From Epiperipatus broadwayi (taxonomy: Eukaryota; Onychophora; Udeonychophora; Euonychophora; Peripatidae): a stretch of DNA of 64,000 bases. This document shows, piece by piece, positions 1 to 10,830 of this stretch. Position 1 is the stretch's first letter. Every line of letters begins with the position of its first letter. Both the position numbers and the translations under genes were made by a program. The stretch spans positions 11,821,296 through 11,885,295 of the forward strand of contig JAQFVV010012396.1 of NCBI GenBank assembly GCA_028023455.1, read 5' to 3'. A model generated the notes under the pieces. That model was not told where the DNA came from. It was given only the letters and a program-made list of their open reading frames with translations, and did no database searches.

Positions 1-660
1 GGGCAGAATTGATGCTGAATTTGAAATATTTGAATACAAGTCTAATGTACACGTCTTGCATTGGTGGTCGAGAAGTCAGCGTGACTGCCTTGCACTTGAA
101 GGCAGTTGCCCGGGTTGCAGGTTCGCATCCTGGCCGATGCTATGACACTTAAAAAAAAGTATAATGTACATACTGAACTTTTAGATGTAATTAGAAGGGA
201 TTTGAATGCAGACTTTCAAGCTTCCTTTTCTTTCAGTTATCCACTGTATCTTATTTAACTGACACCCATGAGCACATACATGTAACAAAAATAAATAATC
301 TCCAGTATATGTATTTCATGTTGAACCAGCAGTCATCAGTTGGTCAAGATCATCATCTCCCACACACCTATATAATCAAACCCCTGTTTATATTAAGATA
401 GCAAATATTCAAACTATATGTGTGTGGGGGGGGGATGATGAGCTGGACCAACTGATGAGTGCTGGTTCAGCACAAAATATGGATATTGGAGATTATTTAT
501 CTTTTTTAATGCGGTCATGTGTATCAATAATACAAGATTGAATGGGTATCTAAAGGAAGCTTGAAAGTCTGTGTTCAAATCTCTGCTAATTATATCTAAA
601 AGTTCAGTATATACATTATACTTGTATTCAAATATTACAGATTCAACCTGAATTCTGCCT
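1..660. mobile_element. Foldback MITE, family A, copy 1 (interrupted by a SINE)
   Basis: The two halves are inverted copies of each other. The left half begins GGGCAGAATT and contains TGAATACAAG, and the right half ends in the complements (CTTGTATTCA, AATTCTGCCT). The central loop lies near 365-415, between CATCATCTCCCACACA and its complement around 420-440. No coding potential is visible. This is a non-autonomous inverted-repeat element of unknown superfamily. Related halves or copies occur at about 878-1088, 13075-13390, 34215-34320 and 53025-53395, so it is a dispersed family. The left edge may extend beyond the window. Confidence 0.7.
52..161 (+). mobile_element. tRNA-derived SINE with target-site duplication
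   Basis: About 110 bp beginning after GTCTTGCA and ending in an A-rich tail (AAAAAAAAG, 151-159). A good pol III B-box match, GGTTCGCATCC, lies at 120-130. A weaker A-box-like stretch (TGGTGGTCGAG) lies near 62-72, which is the usual A/B spacing of a tRNA-like head. The 9-bp direct repeat TAATGTACA flanks it at 43-51 and 162-170, as expected for LINE-mediated target-primed insertion. It sits in the left arm of the foldback MITE, so it inserted later. No LINE-like tail domain is recognisable. Confidence 0.7.
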
Positions 661-877
661 ATTCCTTTTGTGTATATTTAAATGAATATATTAAAGTATT
701 ATATATGAGAGGTCAGAATGACTTAAAGTCAACATGGGTATGATAACAATATTGACATCAACAAGAGCTTTGAGTATTTTATCATTAGATTTTCAATAAT
801 ATGGACTGCTGAAGAGTTGGAGGGTGGAGAAGATTGAAGCCTGTTCATTAAAGTTGGATGATTTGCTATATTAACAT

Positions 878-1088
878 AAACTGAGCACTGATTATATATG
901 TGTGTGGAAGATGATAATCTGGATCAGCTGATGAGTTCTGATTCAGCAAGAAATATCTATTTTGGAGATCATCTACCTTTTTCACTTGGAGTGGATAGCT
1001 AAAGGAGCTAAAAAGGCTGTCTAAATCTCCTCTACTTACATCTAAAAGGTCAATATATACATTATACTTGTATTCAAATATTAATATG
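878..1088 (+). repeat. Family A MITE, half copy
   Basis: Matches the right half of the element at 1-660 in the same order: GTGTGTGGAAGATGATAATC, CAGCTGATGAGTTCTG, GGAGATCATCTACC, GTGGATAGCTAAAGGAGC, and the terminal CTTGTATTCAAATATT. Only one arm is present, so this is a truncated or deleted derivative. Confidence 0.6.
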
Positions 1089-1117
1089 ATCTAATTAAAT
1101 GCATAATTCTATAAATA

Positions 1118-1580
1118 GTATATATATATATATATATCAGATTACACCCCTATATATTTATATATATAATCAATCCTATATATATAACAAAACAACAAAA
1201 CACAACCCACCAACCAAACACCCCCCAACAAAATTAACAAACAAACACCCTACCACCCCAACAATTCAACCTCAAAAAAAAAAAACAACCCATAAATACA
1301 ATCAGAATTTTCAGACCGGAAAACCAAACCAGCCACAAGCAGAATAAGGCGACCCAAACCCACACCCAAAACACAAAAACCAGCATAGAAAAACAAACAA
1401 ACCCCCCCCCCAGGAGGCCAAACACCCCCCCCCCCGCGCCCGGCCCCCCCCCGCAAAACCCCCCGAACGCCCCCCCCCCCCCTTCGCCCCCCCCCGCCGG
1501 GGCGCGGCCCCCCCCGCCCCCCCCCCCCCCCCCCCCCGGCCCCCGCCCCCCCCCCCGCCCCCATATATATATATTTCAAG
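1118..1580. other. Low-complexity block: TA repeats, A/C-rich stretch, then C homopolymers
   Basis: TA dinucleotide runs (1119-1175) grade into a nearly G-free A/C-rich stretch (1180-1400), then a run of C tracts broken by isolated G or CG (1400-1561). It closes abruptly in ATATATATATAT at 1562-1574. The composition is unlike any other part of the window. Minus-strand reading frames through the C tracts encode only Gly/Arg repeats and are not considered genes. It may be a genuine satellite-like tract or a stretch of poor consensus in a hard microsatellite. Confidence 0.6.
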
Positions 1581-1934
1581 TAAAGATTTTTTTTGTATCA
1601 GTAATATATGGGTATGTATAATATATTCTATGTTTTTATATCCATAATATTAAAAAAAAAAAATTTAAATCAACAAAAATGCTTCTTAAGTGGCTTTAGC
1701 ATATGTTACTATCAATAGTTTTGAATATTGTTTTTAATCATTTTATAATATTTATATATATAATTTCAATAAAAATTGAATATTACATTTAATAACATAC
1801 CGTTATATTTATTATGAGTAGCAGCAGACTCATAAACAAGAATTGCCATTCCAACTTTAAGGGGGAAAAGATATTTAAAAAAACTAGTGATGTATTTTGT
1901 GATGATTACACAAATCAATCTATGAACCATAAAT

Positions 1935-2395
1935 ATGACCATATATAGAATATGTATTACATTTTTCTGTTTATTTCATATTTTGGAATGATGTTTTTTT
2001 AGCTTCTTCAGCAGAAACTTTTCTTTCTGAAATATTTTAATACCTAGTCTAATTATAATTATTCAAGGCATTTTCATTTTTTGTCTTATCTTTCCATAGA
2101 AACAACATTGCACTTTTTTAGAATGTCATTGGATATAATCCTTATAATATAAACACCTATAAAAACTATGCTCTTATTTATTATAAATCACTTTCTATAA
2201 AGTCTTTAATTATTCATTTGGTTTACATATCTAATCCAATGAAGGTGTGATTTTACAATAATGTATTTTATAGTATCACACCTTACATGTTGAAGAACAT
2301 ATTGATTGGTTTTATGCTCATGTCATTGTATTTTTTAAAATTGTGTAAAACATTCTTAAATGACACTTTCTAACATCTTTGTTGCATTGATAGAA
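1935..2395 (-). mobile_element. LINE 3'-end fragment, subfamily L (copy 1)
   Basis: This segment aligns by eye with 10435-10830 and 55605-56085. Shared blocks include ATCCAATGAAG, ATAGTATCACA and TTTAGAATGTC. Read on the minus strand, the best-preserved copy gives broken reading frames that resemble the C-terminal tail of some LINE reverse transcriptases: a W-x-G-H segment, then a K-DxLK-like segment, then a W-to-R-x-W-like segment. Stops and frameshifts are frequent, so it is dead. The LINE clade is uncertain. Confidence 0.5.
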
Positions 2396-2485
2396 TAGGA
2401 TGTTTATATCTCATTTCCATGCAATAAATTAAGTAAAATAATATCTTTATGCACGGCTAACTCAATTACAGTAGTCACTTTCAGT

Positions 2486-4135
2486 AATAGTTGATTAGAC
2501 ACACATGCTGCATGATGGTGTTATTGCTATGCAAAAATTTATAAAATACAAACATTCCCAAGCCGGTATTATTTAGCCATCATCCTGTTTCACCTATGTT
2601 CCATTGTAGTTTGTATCTTTTCCACCAGTTTGAACCCTCACAGTCCATGTATATAATCAGAATAATTTATTTTGATATGTAATAGCATATATTTACGTGT
2701 ATGTGTGGATATGTGTGCACATTTAACATATTAATGTCTGTATGCGTATAATGTATATGCAGTTATAAATTTAAAATTAATAAAATGATATAATTAAATT
2801 AAGTTGTGTGAACATTATTATATGTGTGTAACCACTTACATATATATGTGAGAGAAGCCATAATGCAATAGATTTAAAAAAGAATTACAACTCGTTTAAA
2901 TTAATATAAATTTGAAATATTCTCAGTTAAAAACTCTTTATTTAAATGCATTAGTATATAAATTTCAATTCCTGGGATAGTCTCACACACATATATAATA
3001 AAATGTTTACAAACTTAAACTCTTAAAAAAAAATATCTGTTTTTAAAAAAAAAAAGTGTAAATTCTTGGAAACCCATCTGTAAGCAATCAGCAACAACCA
3101 AAATCAACCTATCCTTAGGGTCTTACAGACATTGACCCTGCTTATGTATTCTCTATTTAGTATATTCATTGCAACCTTTGAACAATAATTATAAAACAAT
3201 AAATTTCTTAAAATAGCAATTAATGAAACTTGGAATTAAAATTTTAAATGTATTTTAAAAATAAAAACTTGCCTATTTCTTAAATTAAATTATAAAACTC
3301 TAAATACTTGTTAAACAATAACTTATTCAGTTATTATTCTATTACTTGCTAATATTTGTTTTATATATGTTTACTTTATAACCCACCTGCATATATCATT
3401 CAATGCATTTATGCTTATTTAATCTATATTTAAGAATTAAAGTATATTAAATTATAATCAATGTGTTGCATATCATTTGTAGTCCATTCCAAATCTTAGT
3501 TAAATTCCTTAATACTAGCATTAATTATTAATGTATGCATCAACAAATTTAACACTTATTACAATTTCTTTTTTTGGTATAAATAAATTTAAAAAACCAG
3601 CTGTTTGCAGCACAGTAATATATCAGACATATAGCATGAACAAACTCATCGTTAATTGCAAGAATCAAACATCTAGGTTTTCCTGCACCATATTCTTTGT
3701 CTCGTTGAGGTATGTTATTTGACATGTTACCTACTTCAAAGTATTGTTCAGACATACCCTTTGACAAAGCTTTGCACCTTAAAACTTGACTACAGAAGTA
3801 TGTAAATGCTCCGATAATTATTGCTTGGTCAAATCATGTGATTTCAACAAAAAAAATTAAACTTTATTTACAATTAATAATTTATACATAATTGTAAGAC
3901 ACATACCCTCACACGACACCATAAAAAAGTGTGAAGTGTGTGAATTCACAGAAATAATTTACTGTGATGTGACAACATGGCCTGCAATGTGTAGTACAAT
4001 AGAATTGTTGTATACATGTAACACATTAACTGCGAAAATACATTCGGCCGCATAAACGGCCTTTTTGTGTTTTAGCACATAAATCGTGCCATCATGCAGC
4101 ATATATATCTAATCAACAAATACTTATCTTTTATC
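2486..4135. repeat. Dispersed repeat family B, copy 1
   Basis: Blocks at about 2486-2565 (AATAGTTGATTAGACA, TGATGGTGTT, GCTATGCAAAAA), 3540-3850 (AAAAACCAGCTGTTTG, TTTGACATGTTACCTACTTC) and 3895-4130 (CCTCACAC, GCCTGCAATGTGTAGTACAA, TTTTAGCACATAAATC) recur in the same order at 37440-38620. Between 2580 and 3530 the sequence is plain AT-rich and may be insertion or divergence. No convincing protein is encoded; the two short open frames at 3531-3767 overlap on opposite strands and are not conserved in the second copy. Nature unknown, probably a non-autonomous transposon. Confidence 0.55.
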
Positions 4136-4334
4136 AATTTAAAATCTGCTTACTTTCAAGATAGAGATTTCTTTTTTATTATTGAAATAACATTGATATT
4201 ATAATAATTTTTTTGTATGTCTGCTTGTTAATTATTAAAAGGTTCAAGAAAGCTTTAATATTTCCCAGGCATTTTATTTCTTGGAAATATAAATAAAAAA
4301 ACATACCAGAAAATTTGCATATATTTTAAATTGT

Positions 4335-4520
4335 CATATATATTAAAAGCTTACATTGTAAAAGACCTAGAGAAAGACCACATGTGAGATGGATGAAATA
4401 TTAAAGTCTGCTGAGGTAATATGGAAAAGAGAGGCTAGAGATTGGAGAAAATGGAGTGAACTTGGAAAGATCTTCATCCTGCACCAGATCGATAATGGTT
4501 GAAAATGATGATGTTGATAT
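4335..4520 (+). mobile_element. RTE-like LINE 3'-end fragment (copy 1)
   Basis: The plus strand encodes, with stops, a tail of the type R-P-H-V-R-W-M followed by D-W-R-K-W-x-x-L-G-K-x-F-I-L. This matches the layout of the C-terminus of RTE/BovB-type LINE polyproteins (RW-DD, then W-x-x-LGEAYVQ). It is followed by an ATGATGATGTTGAT tract, the microsatellite-like 3' tail typical of RTE elements. The same tail appears at 14885-15045, 17660-17975 and 19500-20335. Confidence 0.6.
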
Positions 4521-4877
4521 TATTATAAGTGTGGAAGTGTGTGTTTAGTAATCTAAACTATATTTTAAATTTTATTTTGAAAATGTTAGTGGATTTTTTT
4601 TTTTATAAAAATACAAGATAATAATTTACCAATTTATAAAAGTTATGTACTGAATAAGAGCTACCATTTTACATATTTGCCTTTAAAAAAACTTAAGTTA
4701 AAACAATAATTAAAAAATATATTAAAAAATTATTATTTATTGTTAGCTTTTTTAATATAAAATATATTCTTTCATTTAAGTTTTTAAAATCTAATTTTTT
4801 TCTATCTACTGTTAAAATGAACTCTCATTTTAATTTAAAATATTTGTTGTAATGATTTTTTGTAATAAATATTTTTA

Positions 4878-5390
4878 TCACATGATCACTATTTATTATG
4901 CTTGCTTATAACTTATTAAAACAGGAAAAAACTCACTATACATATTGCCACACTGCAAGCTAGAGTAATCAATGGATGCCAGAAGACTGTGCATAAAATC
5001 CCCATCTAGTGCCTATTTATCCAATATCCCCAGACTAGTTTTTGGCTTGTGGCCTTCGTCAGTGAGGAGTCTTGGATCTGAGAGCACTGCACTGGTTTCT
5101 GACTTGTGGCTTTCATCAGTGAGGAGTCTTGGATCTGAGAGCACTGCACTAGTTTCTGGCTTGTGGCCTTGGTCAGTGAGGAGTCTTGGATCTGAGAGCA
5201 CTGCACCTTGATCTCCAGGTGCAATGCTCTCAGATCAAAGACTCCTCACTAACGAAGGCCACAAGCCAAAAACTAGTCTGGGGATATTGGATGAGTAGGC
5301 ACTAGATGGGAAGCCTTCCCTTCTGGCATCCATTGATTTCTCTAGATTGCAGTATGGCAATGTATATAGTGAGGTTTTGCCTGTTTAAAT
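4878..5390. mobile_element. Palindromic MITE, family C, with internal 60-bp tandem repeat
   Basis: The arms are inverted: AACAGGAAAAAACTCACTAT near 4919 and ATATAGTGAGGTTTTGCCTG near 5360-5382 are near-complements. The outer left end carries ATGATCACTATTTATTATGC. The left arm holds three tandem copies of a roughly 60-bp unit (about 5033-5205) with the core GAGGAGTCTTGGATCTGAGA; the right arm holds one inverted copy (5216-5275). Short open frames on both strands here are by-products of the repeat. Other copies: 7966-8305, 18003-18352, 46051-46475, 62335-62720, 62742-62918. Confidence 0.75.
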
Positions 5391-5399
5391 ATTTTTTAT

Positions 5400-7370
5400 G
5401 TTAATTTATAAATGTTAATTACAAGAAAAAAATCAGACTATTTGTTTGCTTATCCCAAATGAAAATGATAAAAATTTATTCACTCTAAAGAAAAACCAGA
5501 ATAGATAAACACACCATGCTCAAATAACTGTTGATGCTACAACAACAAGCAGCTCCTATGATACTAGTTACATGCATTGATAAAAGCAAACAAATTTTGA
5601 CAGAAAATTGCTGAAATTCACTGAATATGACATTTTTGAGCTGCCGTAATTAGCAGTGTCTTTGAATAGAATCTCAAGCGCCACTTTAAAATAATTTTTT
5701 TAAAAAAATAATTTAATTAGTTGTATTTGTATAATAATTATGCAAAATATTTAATGATTGTTATATCATTGATATTTTCAAGAAAATTTAATAATTAATT
5801 TTTTTCTGGGGGTGTTGCAACGCTTATGAATCACCATCAACGATATGAGATAAATATATTAAAAACATTCTGAATTTTTTTTATAGATATTGTGAATGTA
5901 TTTACAATTATGAATTATTATTTATTTGACATCACTCAATTATATTGACACTTGTCATGACATATCAACTATAGTGGCCAAACAATTTCTCTGATATCAT
6001 TTCTCTCAACTGAAAGTTTTCTAATAATATCAAACTATATTTTGTAACCATTATCTGTCAGATCATCAAAGTTGTTCTTTAATGTTTCTGATGAACTATA
6101 TCTGTTGTTTCTTCAATGAAAATATCTTAAATGTTATCATATTTTGTTTCTAAAATATCAATATTATCTCTTATCAGATTTGCTACAGCTTTTTCACATG
6201 TATCTTGAACTTCCAAATCTAAGCAAGCTTGAAGCATTTTCTCATATATTGATAATAGTCTTATTAACTATTCTAAATCATGATCATTGTGTTTAAGGAT
6301 ATTCATCAGCTAAAAAATTCAATTTAAAAAATATTTTATTAATTTTGCAAACATCTGCTCAGTCATATCTGTAAATCACTTATAGATTTACATATTGTTT
6401 TTATTAGCATTTATTATTAGATGTTAGTATATTAATTGTTAGTTTTCTAAGACTTATTGTAGAAATTTATAATTTTGAGATCATCTTTTGATTCTGCGTA
6501 TATTTCGTGTCCAATATTTGGCTTTCACAAATTGAATATACTCTCATGTAGAATTTTCATCAAAATAAATCATGATGTAATTTATTGTTCCAATAGATTG
6601 GATTTAATCAAAAATAGGCCAAGTTTCAAAACATAAAGGTAGATATAAACCATGAACACAACACCCATTGTAAATTAATTATCAGGATTAGGCAGAAACA
6701 TATTACATTTTATGATTAGCACGTATCTGATCAATCTTTATTCTTCAACCAAAAAATACCAAAAAAATATTCATTTAATTACTAACAAGTCAGATGCAGT
6801 GCTTAGGCTATTAATGCAGTTCACAGGTAGTAGAGAGTGAATGACTTTTAGATATGAAGACAAGCTGTAATTAACAAAGAGTGTTTAACCAAAAGCTTCT
6901 GGTGCCTTGTAGAATAATATAGTGATTCATCAAAGGCTACATATTGTTTTTGGTGCAATCTTTTCTATCTCCCTCTTTTTTTCCTTCAGTCACTTAAATT
7001 ATTGTATAGCTAGGGTCTAGTCATTACAAGCTCTTCATGCTTACATTACTTGTGACAATAGAATTGTGTGTTTGTGCAACAATATTTCTAATCATTTAGC
7101 TATGCTAACAACATTTCTGACTTCAATTCCCCCTTTTTTTAGTTTAAATTAAAAAATCAATAATGGAACCAGATTTAATAGTTTGGCAATCTTTAGTTGT
7201 GATCTATATTTGTGGCAATCATTAATGGATTGATTTGGAACTGGATTTGAGTTACACAGGAGTTATAGCTGGCAATCATTGCATGTTTAAGCAGCCTTGT
7301 TTAGGAATCCCCCTGTCTACCATGCATGTGGAAAGGCCTAGAAAATATGGCCTTAAAATGACTTGTCTCA
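5400..7370. other. AT-rich intergenic stretch
   Basis: Mostly unremarkable AT-rich sequence without repeats I could match elsewhere. The exception is the minus-strand coding-like remnant near 6075-6300, listed separately. It leads directly into the RTE endonuclease fragment. Confidence 0.5.
6075..6300 (-). pseudogene. Degenerate coding-like remnant, unrecognised
   Basis: On the minus strand the stretch from about 6270 down to 6130 reads without stops as a compositionally normal peptide (core YEKMLQACLDLEVQDTCEKA, followed by an Ile/Asp-rich segment). It then continues through scattered stops with further protein-like segments. The balanced amino-acid use is unlike the Lys/Asn/Ile/Phe strings seen elsewhere by chance. 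I do not recognise the family. It could be a processed pseudogene or part of a decayed transposon protein, but chance is not excluded. Confidence 0.25.
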
Positions 7371-7379
7371 TACAGTGTG

Positions 7380-7770
7380 GCTAAGTTGTCATGCCTGGTA
7401 GATTACTCATTACATTGATAGAAATAAGAGCAATATTAATAATAGTACCACTGTGTAATACAAGAGGCAGTAATAGTGCAAAAGACAAATATTATAATTT
7501 TTTCCCCCAAAACATGGATATATGGAATGTGAGAACTTTACTTGATACAAACTCTTCAAGACCAAGATGGAGGAATGCATTGGTGTCTAAGAAACTGTCA
7601 AGATTTAAGATCAATATAGTTGCTCTTAGTGCAACTAGTCTCCCAGAGGAAGAAAGTTTAATAGAACAGATGGATAGATATGTTTTTTTGGAAAGGCAAT
7701 TCAGATGGTGAAAGAATAAGGTACGATGTTGGATTTGCTGTAAAATCTAGTTTAGTATATTGTTGGAATT
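7380..7770 (+). pseudogene. RTE-like LINE endonuclease (EEP) N-terminal fragment
   Basis: The reading frame at 7391-7711 includes an apurinic-endonuclease-like start (MDIWNVRTLLD), a charged R-P-R-W-R-x-A-L-V segment, K-x-x-I-V-A-L-S-A-T, where the Glu usually found in the A-L-S-E-T motif is replaced by Ala, and Y-V-F-L-E. After a frame change at about 7712, G-E-R-I-R-Y-D-V-G-F-A-V-K continues the domain. This is the order of the first third of the exonuclease-endonuclease-phosphatase domain in RTE-type LINE polyproteins abundant in molluscs and other invertebrates, which nicks target DNA for reverse transcription. The remainder of the domain and the reverse transcriptase are absent, and a family C MITE follows at 7966. 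Loss of the catalytic Glu plus the frameshift make it non-functional. Confidence 0.7.
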
Positions 7771-7965
7771 CCTCATTGTATCAGTGAAAGGCTAATGGTT
7801 TGATGCACTGGTATAGTGGCAAAATCTGGAACTTAAGACTTTTGGATCATGCTCATTTTTGTCACTTCTAGCACTTAAACTTCTTATGAACTCTAAACAG
7901 TCAAACCATTCAATTGTTTGTATTAATGAAATTTTCAAAGTAAATGTCTTTTAGTATAATGATAT

Positions 7966-8305
7966 TAAACCACTAAACATCATGTGATCACCTTTCTTTA
8001 TGCTTACACAAACTGTTAACACAGGCAAAATTCCCCATACAGTAGTACCACTCAGTACGAGCCAGAGTAATTAATGTATGCAGGAAGGTTGCTGCTGGAT
8101 GATTGCACTGGATCCTAAGATCTAGGTGCAGTGCTCTCAGATCCAAGGCTCCTCACTGATGAAAGTCACAAGCTAGAAACTAGTCAATATTGGCTAATTA
8201 GACACTAGATAGGGATTTTATGCACAAATCTTCCTGCAGCCATTGATTATTCTGGCTTGCACTGAGTGGCACTTCTGTAAGGAGAGTTTTGCCTCTAAGA
8301 ATATT
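7966..8305 (+). mobile_element. MITE family C, copy
   Basis: Starts AACCACTAAACATCATGTGA and runs through ATCACCTTTCTTTATGC, ACAGGCAAAATTCCCCATAC, GATCTAGGTGCAGTGCTC and CACTAGATAGGGATTTTATG to GGAGAGTTTTGCC. The single internal copy of the 60-bp unit (8125-8185) is in the GATCCAAGGCTCCTCACTGA orientation. No coding capacity. Confidence 0.7.
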
Positions 8306-8509
8306 AGCCTAACATATATTAGTAGCTTTTCGAAACAAAAGCATAATGATTAATTAAATTTAATTATTTATATTTAAATAATTTTTAACTTTTTAAAATT
8401 CATTTTATGAACTGATAATGTTCTCTTCAGAAAATTAAATTAAGGAAAGTATGCACATACTAAACAAATATGTGCATATATTTTGTAATCAAAAGTATGT
8501 GCGTGTATA

Positions 8510-8638
8510 ATCACATGATAACAGCCCAAGCTTATCTACACCATAAATATTTAATCTGTTGACAAGGCAACTTCTATAAGTAGAACAACAGATTGGAAAT
8601 TTATGGTGTATGTAAACTCTGACTATTATCATGTGATT
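8510..8638. repeat. Hairpin MITE, about 129 bp
   Basis: Near-perfect inverted repeat. The ends are ATCACATGATAACAG and TATTATCATGTGAT, and internally ACACCATAAATATTTAATCTGTTG pairs, imperfectly, with CAACAGATTGGAAATTTATGGTGT (given here in two-part form only to show pairing). The loop, GACAAGGCAACTTCTATAAG, is at about 8560-8580. The tips resemble those of family C (ATCACATGATCAC), suggesting related transposition machinery. Confidence 0.7.
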
Positions 8639-8639
8639 T

Positions 8640-10185
8640 ATATTTATGAATCATCCAACTTGGTGAAAAATCAGTTTTATATAAATAAATGTATATACTA
8701 TACCTATCTTATCATATGACATCAAACACATAATAGTGATGATGATGGTTAAAAATCACAATTCTCTATGATGAAAAAAAAAATTATTTGCAATAGGTAC
8801 AAAGTTCTTTATATCACCAATTTTCATTTATATGTAGGATATTAAAATTATATAAATATCAATTCTAGGAAATGTATAATAACTAATCTTTCTTATTGCA
8901 TTGCCTCCATTAATAATTTGTTAATATAAAATGGCTTTATTTTCTTTGCCTATGTGTGCATATATATACCTCAATCATATATATGTGTGTATTATAATAT
9001 TCACACTTAAAAATATACGTATTTATGAATTTTATTATTTAAAATTGTAAGATGAATTATCATTCAACAATTAAGTTTATACAGATCTTTATGATTTAAA
9101 CGCACACATTCATTGTTTTATAGTAGTTTCTTTTTTGAGTTTAATGAGAAATTCTCAACTTTCTATCACACATGATAGCATTATTTCCTTGAATAAACTA
9201 AATTAACTGGGTGCTTTACAATTTAGCTCACTAACAGTAATAGATGACTTCAAATTAAAAAATGAACTATATGAGATGTATTTCAAAATAAATCAAAAGA
9301 AAATGAAAGCGAATGCATAGAGGAGATAATAAACAGGTCTGACTGAAATATTAAAGTAAATAATTGCTTTGTCATCCAGGATCATATGATGTTGGAGCAC
9401 TGAAAGAGCTAAATTGTGACTCAAGGATCTTTAGCTCTTGGACCCACCAAACTATCACTTTACTAAACCAAACAGGCTCTCTCAATATTGAAATGATAGA
9501 ATATATTACAATAAGGAAGTGACAAACAAAAGAAAACTCTCAGTGATGTATATCTATGGTTAGTGTTTTATTGCATGCTATTCCACAATTCTATCTATAT
9601 TTGAATTTAGTTTTAACTTACCTATTCTTTATAATATATATAATTTAATTGTTCATTATCTTTTAATGTTGATGAATCTGAATTCAATATATAAAAAAAT
9701 AAACGTATAATTTTATCTATATGCTTTCAGGAGAAAAAATGCCTAGTATAACTTTTTCCTATTATATCCTGCAAATGTTGTTAATTTATTTTCCAATATT
9801 AAGTGAAAAGTTTTGTGATGATGCTTTTTAATTTTTTAATATCTGATTTTACTACTTTATTTTTAAAATAATATGACAGATTGATCAATAGCGGTCCTTA
9901 CTATCCATGCACTTAGATCATATTCAGTCCCAGTTTGAATTCATTCACTTTTCTTCTACCTCTATTAATTCAACATTAAAGCTATTTAGTACTATGGTAT
10001 GTTATGTGATTTGTTAAGCATAATTTTATTTTCAGTAATAAAACATTCTCGAAGTGCTTCTCCAGGAATAGAACAAACAATTCTTAAAGCTTAACTAATA
10101 TTTGCCAATATTAATTTTACTTAAAATTTTGCTTCCAGTATTTCTATGCTTTTAATCGTAAAAAATTATTTTTGTCATCATCATC
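8640..10185. other. AT-rich stretch without recognisable features
   Basis: Short AT microsatellites and A/T tracts only. No repeat seen elsewhere in the window and no coding-like segment was noticed. Confidence 0.4.
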
Positions 10186-10365
<180 letters not shown>

Positions 10366-10434
10366 GGAATAAAACAGCCACTTATAAATAAGTATAGCTA
10401 TTTAACTCTAAAAAAAAAAGAACAAAAAAAAAGT

Positions 10435-10830
10435 GAAGAGATAAAAGTAAAAACTGCTCTAGAAATAAGTTTTGCAATGGCTGTATAAGTCAATATGTGA
10501 ACCACAAAATATCCACATAAAGAACATGCTAGTCGTTTTTTTTTTCTGCAAAAAGCTTTTATTTCTGAAATAACTTTACCAGCATGTCTAATTATAACTC
10601 TCTAATGTTTTCTATTCTTTGCCATAACTTCCCAATGGAAACAGTTGCCATTGCTATTTTTGAGAATGTCTTCAAGATAATTCTTATAACATTGTCAGGA
10701 TTTATCTCTTCCATTTACCATAAAGCAACCTTTTGAAAAGTCTTGCATTATTCATTCATTTTACATATTAAAACTGTAATTTTGCAATAGTGGACTCTAT
10801 AGTATCACATCCAGTAAATTAAAAAAAAAA
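10435..10830 (-). mobile_element. LINE 3'-end fragment, subfamily L (copy 2)
   Basis: Shares the block order of 55605-56085: CTGCTCTAGAAAT, AACATGCTAGTC, TTTCTGAAATAA, GAATGTCTTCAAGATAAT, TTTATCTCTTCCAT, GACTCTATAGTATC. Minus-strand translation gives broken LINE C-terminal-tail-like peptide with stops. Directly abuts the microsatellite at 10186-10363, which would be the element's downstream side. Confidence 0.5.

Noticed and set aside
62-135. A functional tRNA gene at the window start
   Set aside because: Only the B-box is good; no cloverleaf acceptor stem is evident, and the A-tail and flanking duplications fit a SINE.
1250-1579. Minus-strand Gly/Arg-rich open frames
   Set aside because: They arise from C homopolymers, which are themselves suspect sequence.
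4972-5224. Overlapping open frames with three near-identical peptide repeats on both strands
   Set aside because: They follow the 60-bp tandem repeat of a palindromic MITE; both strands are open because the DNA repeats, not because a protein is conserved.
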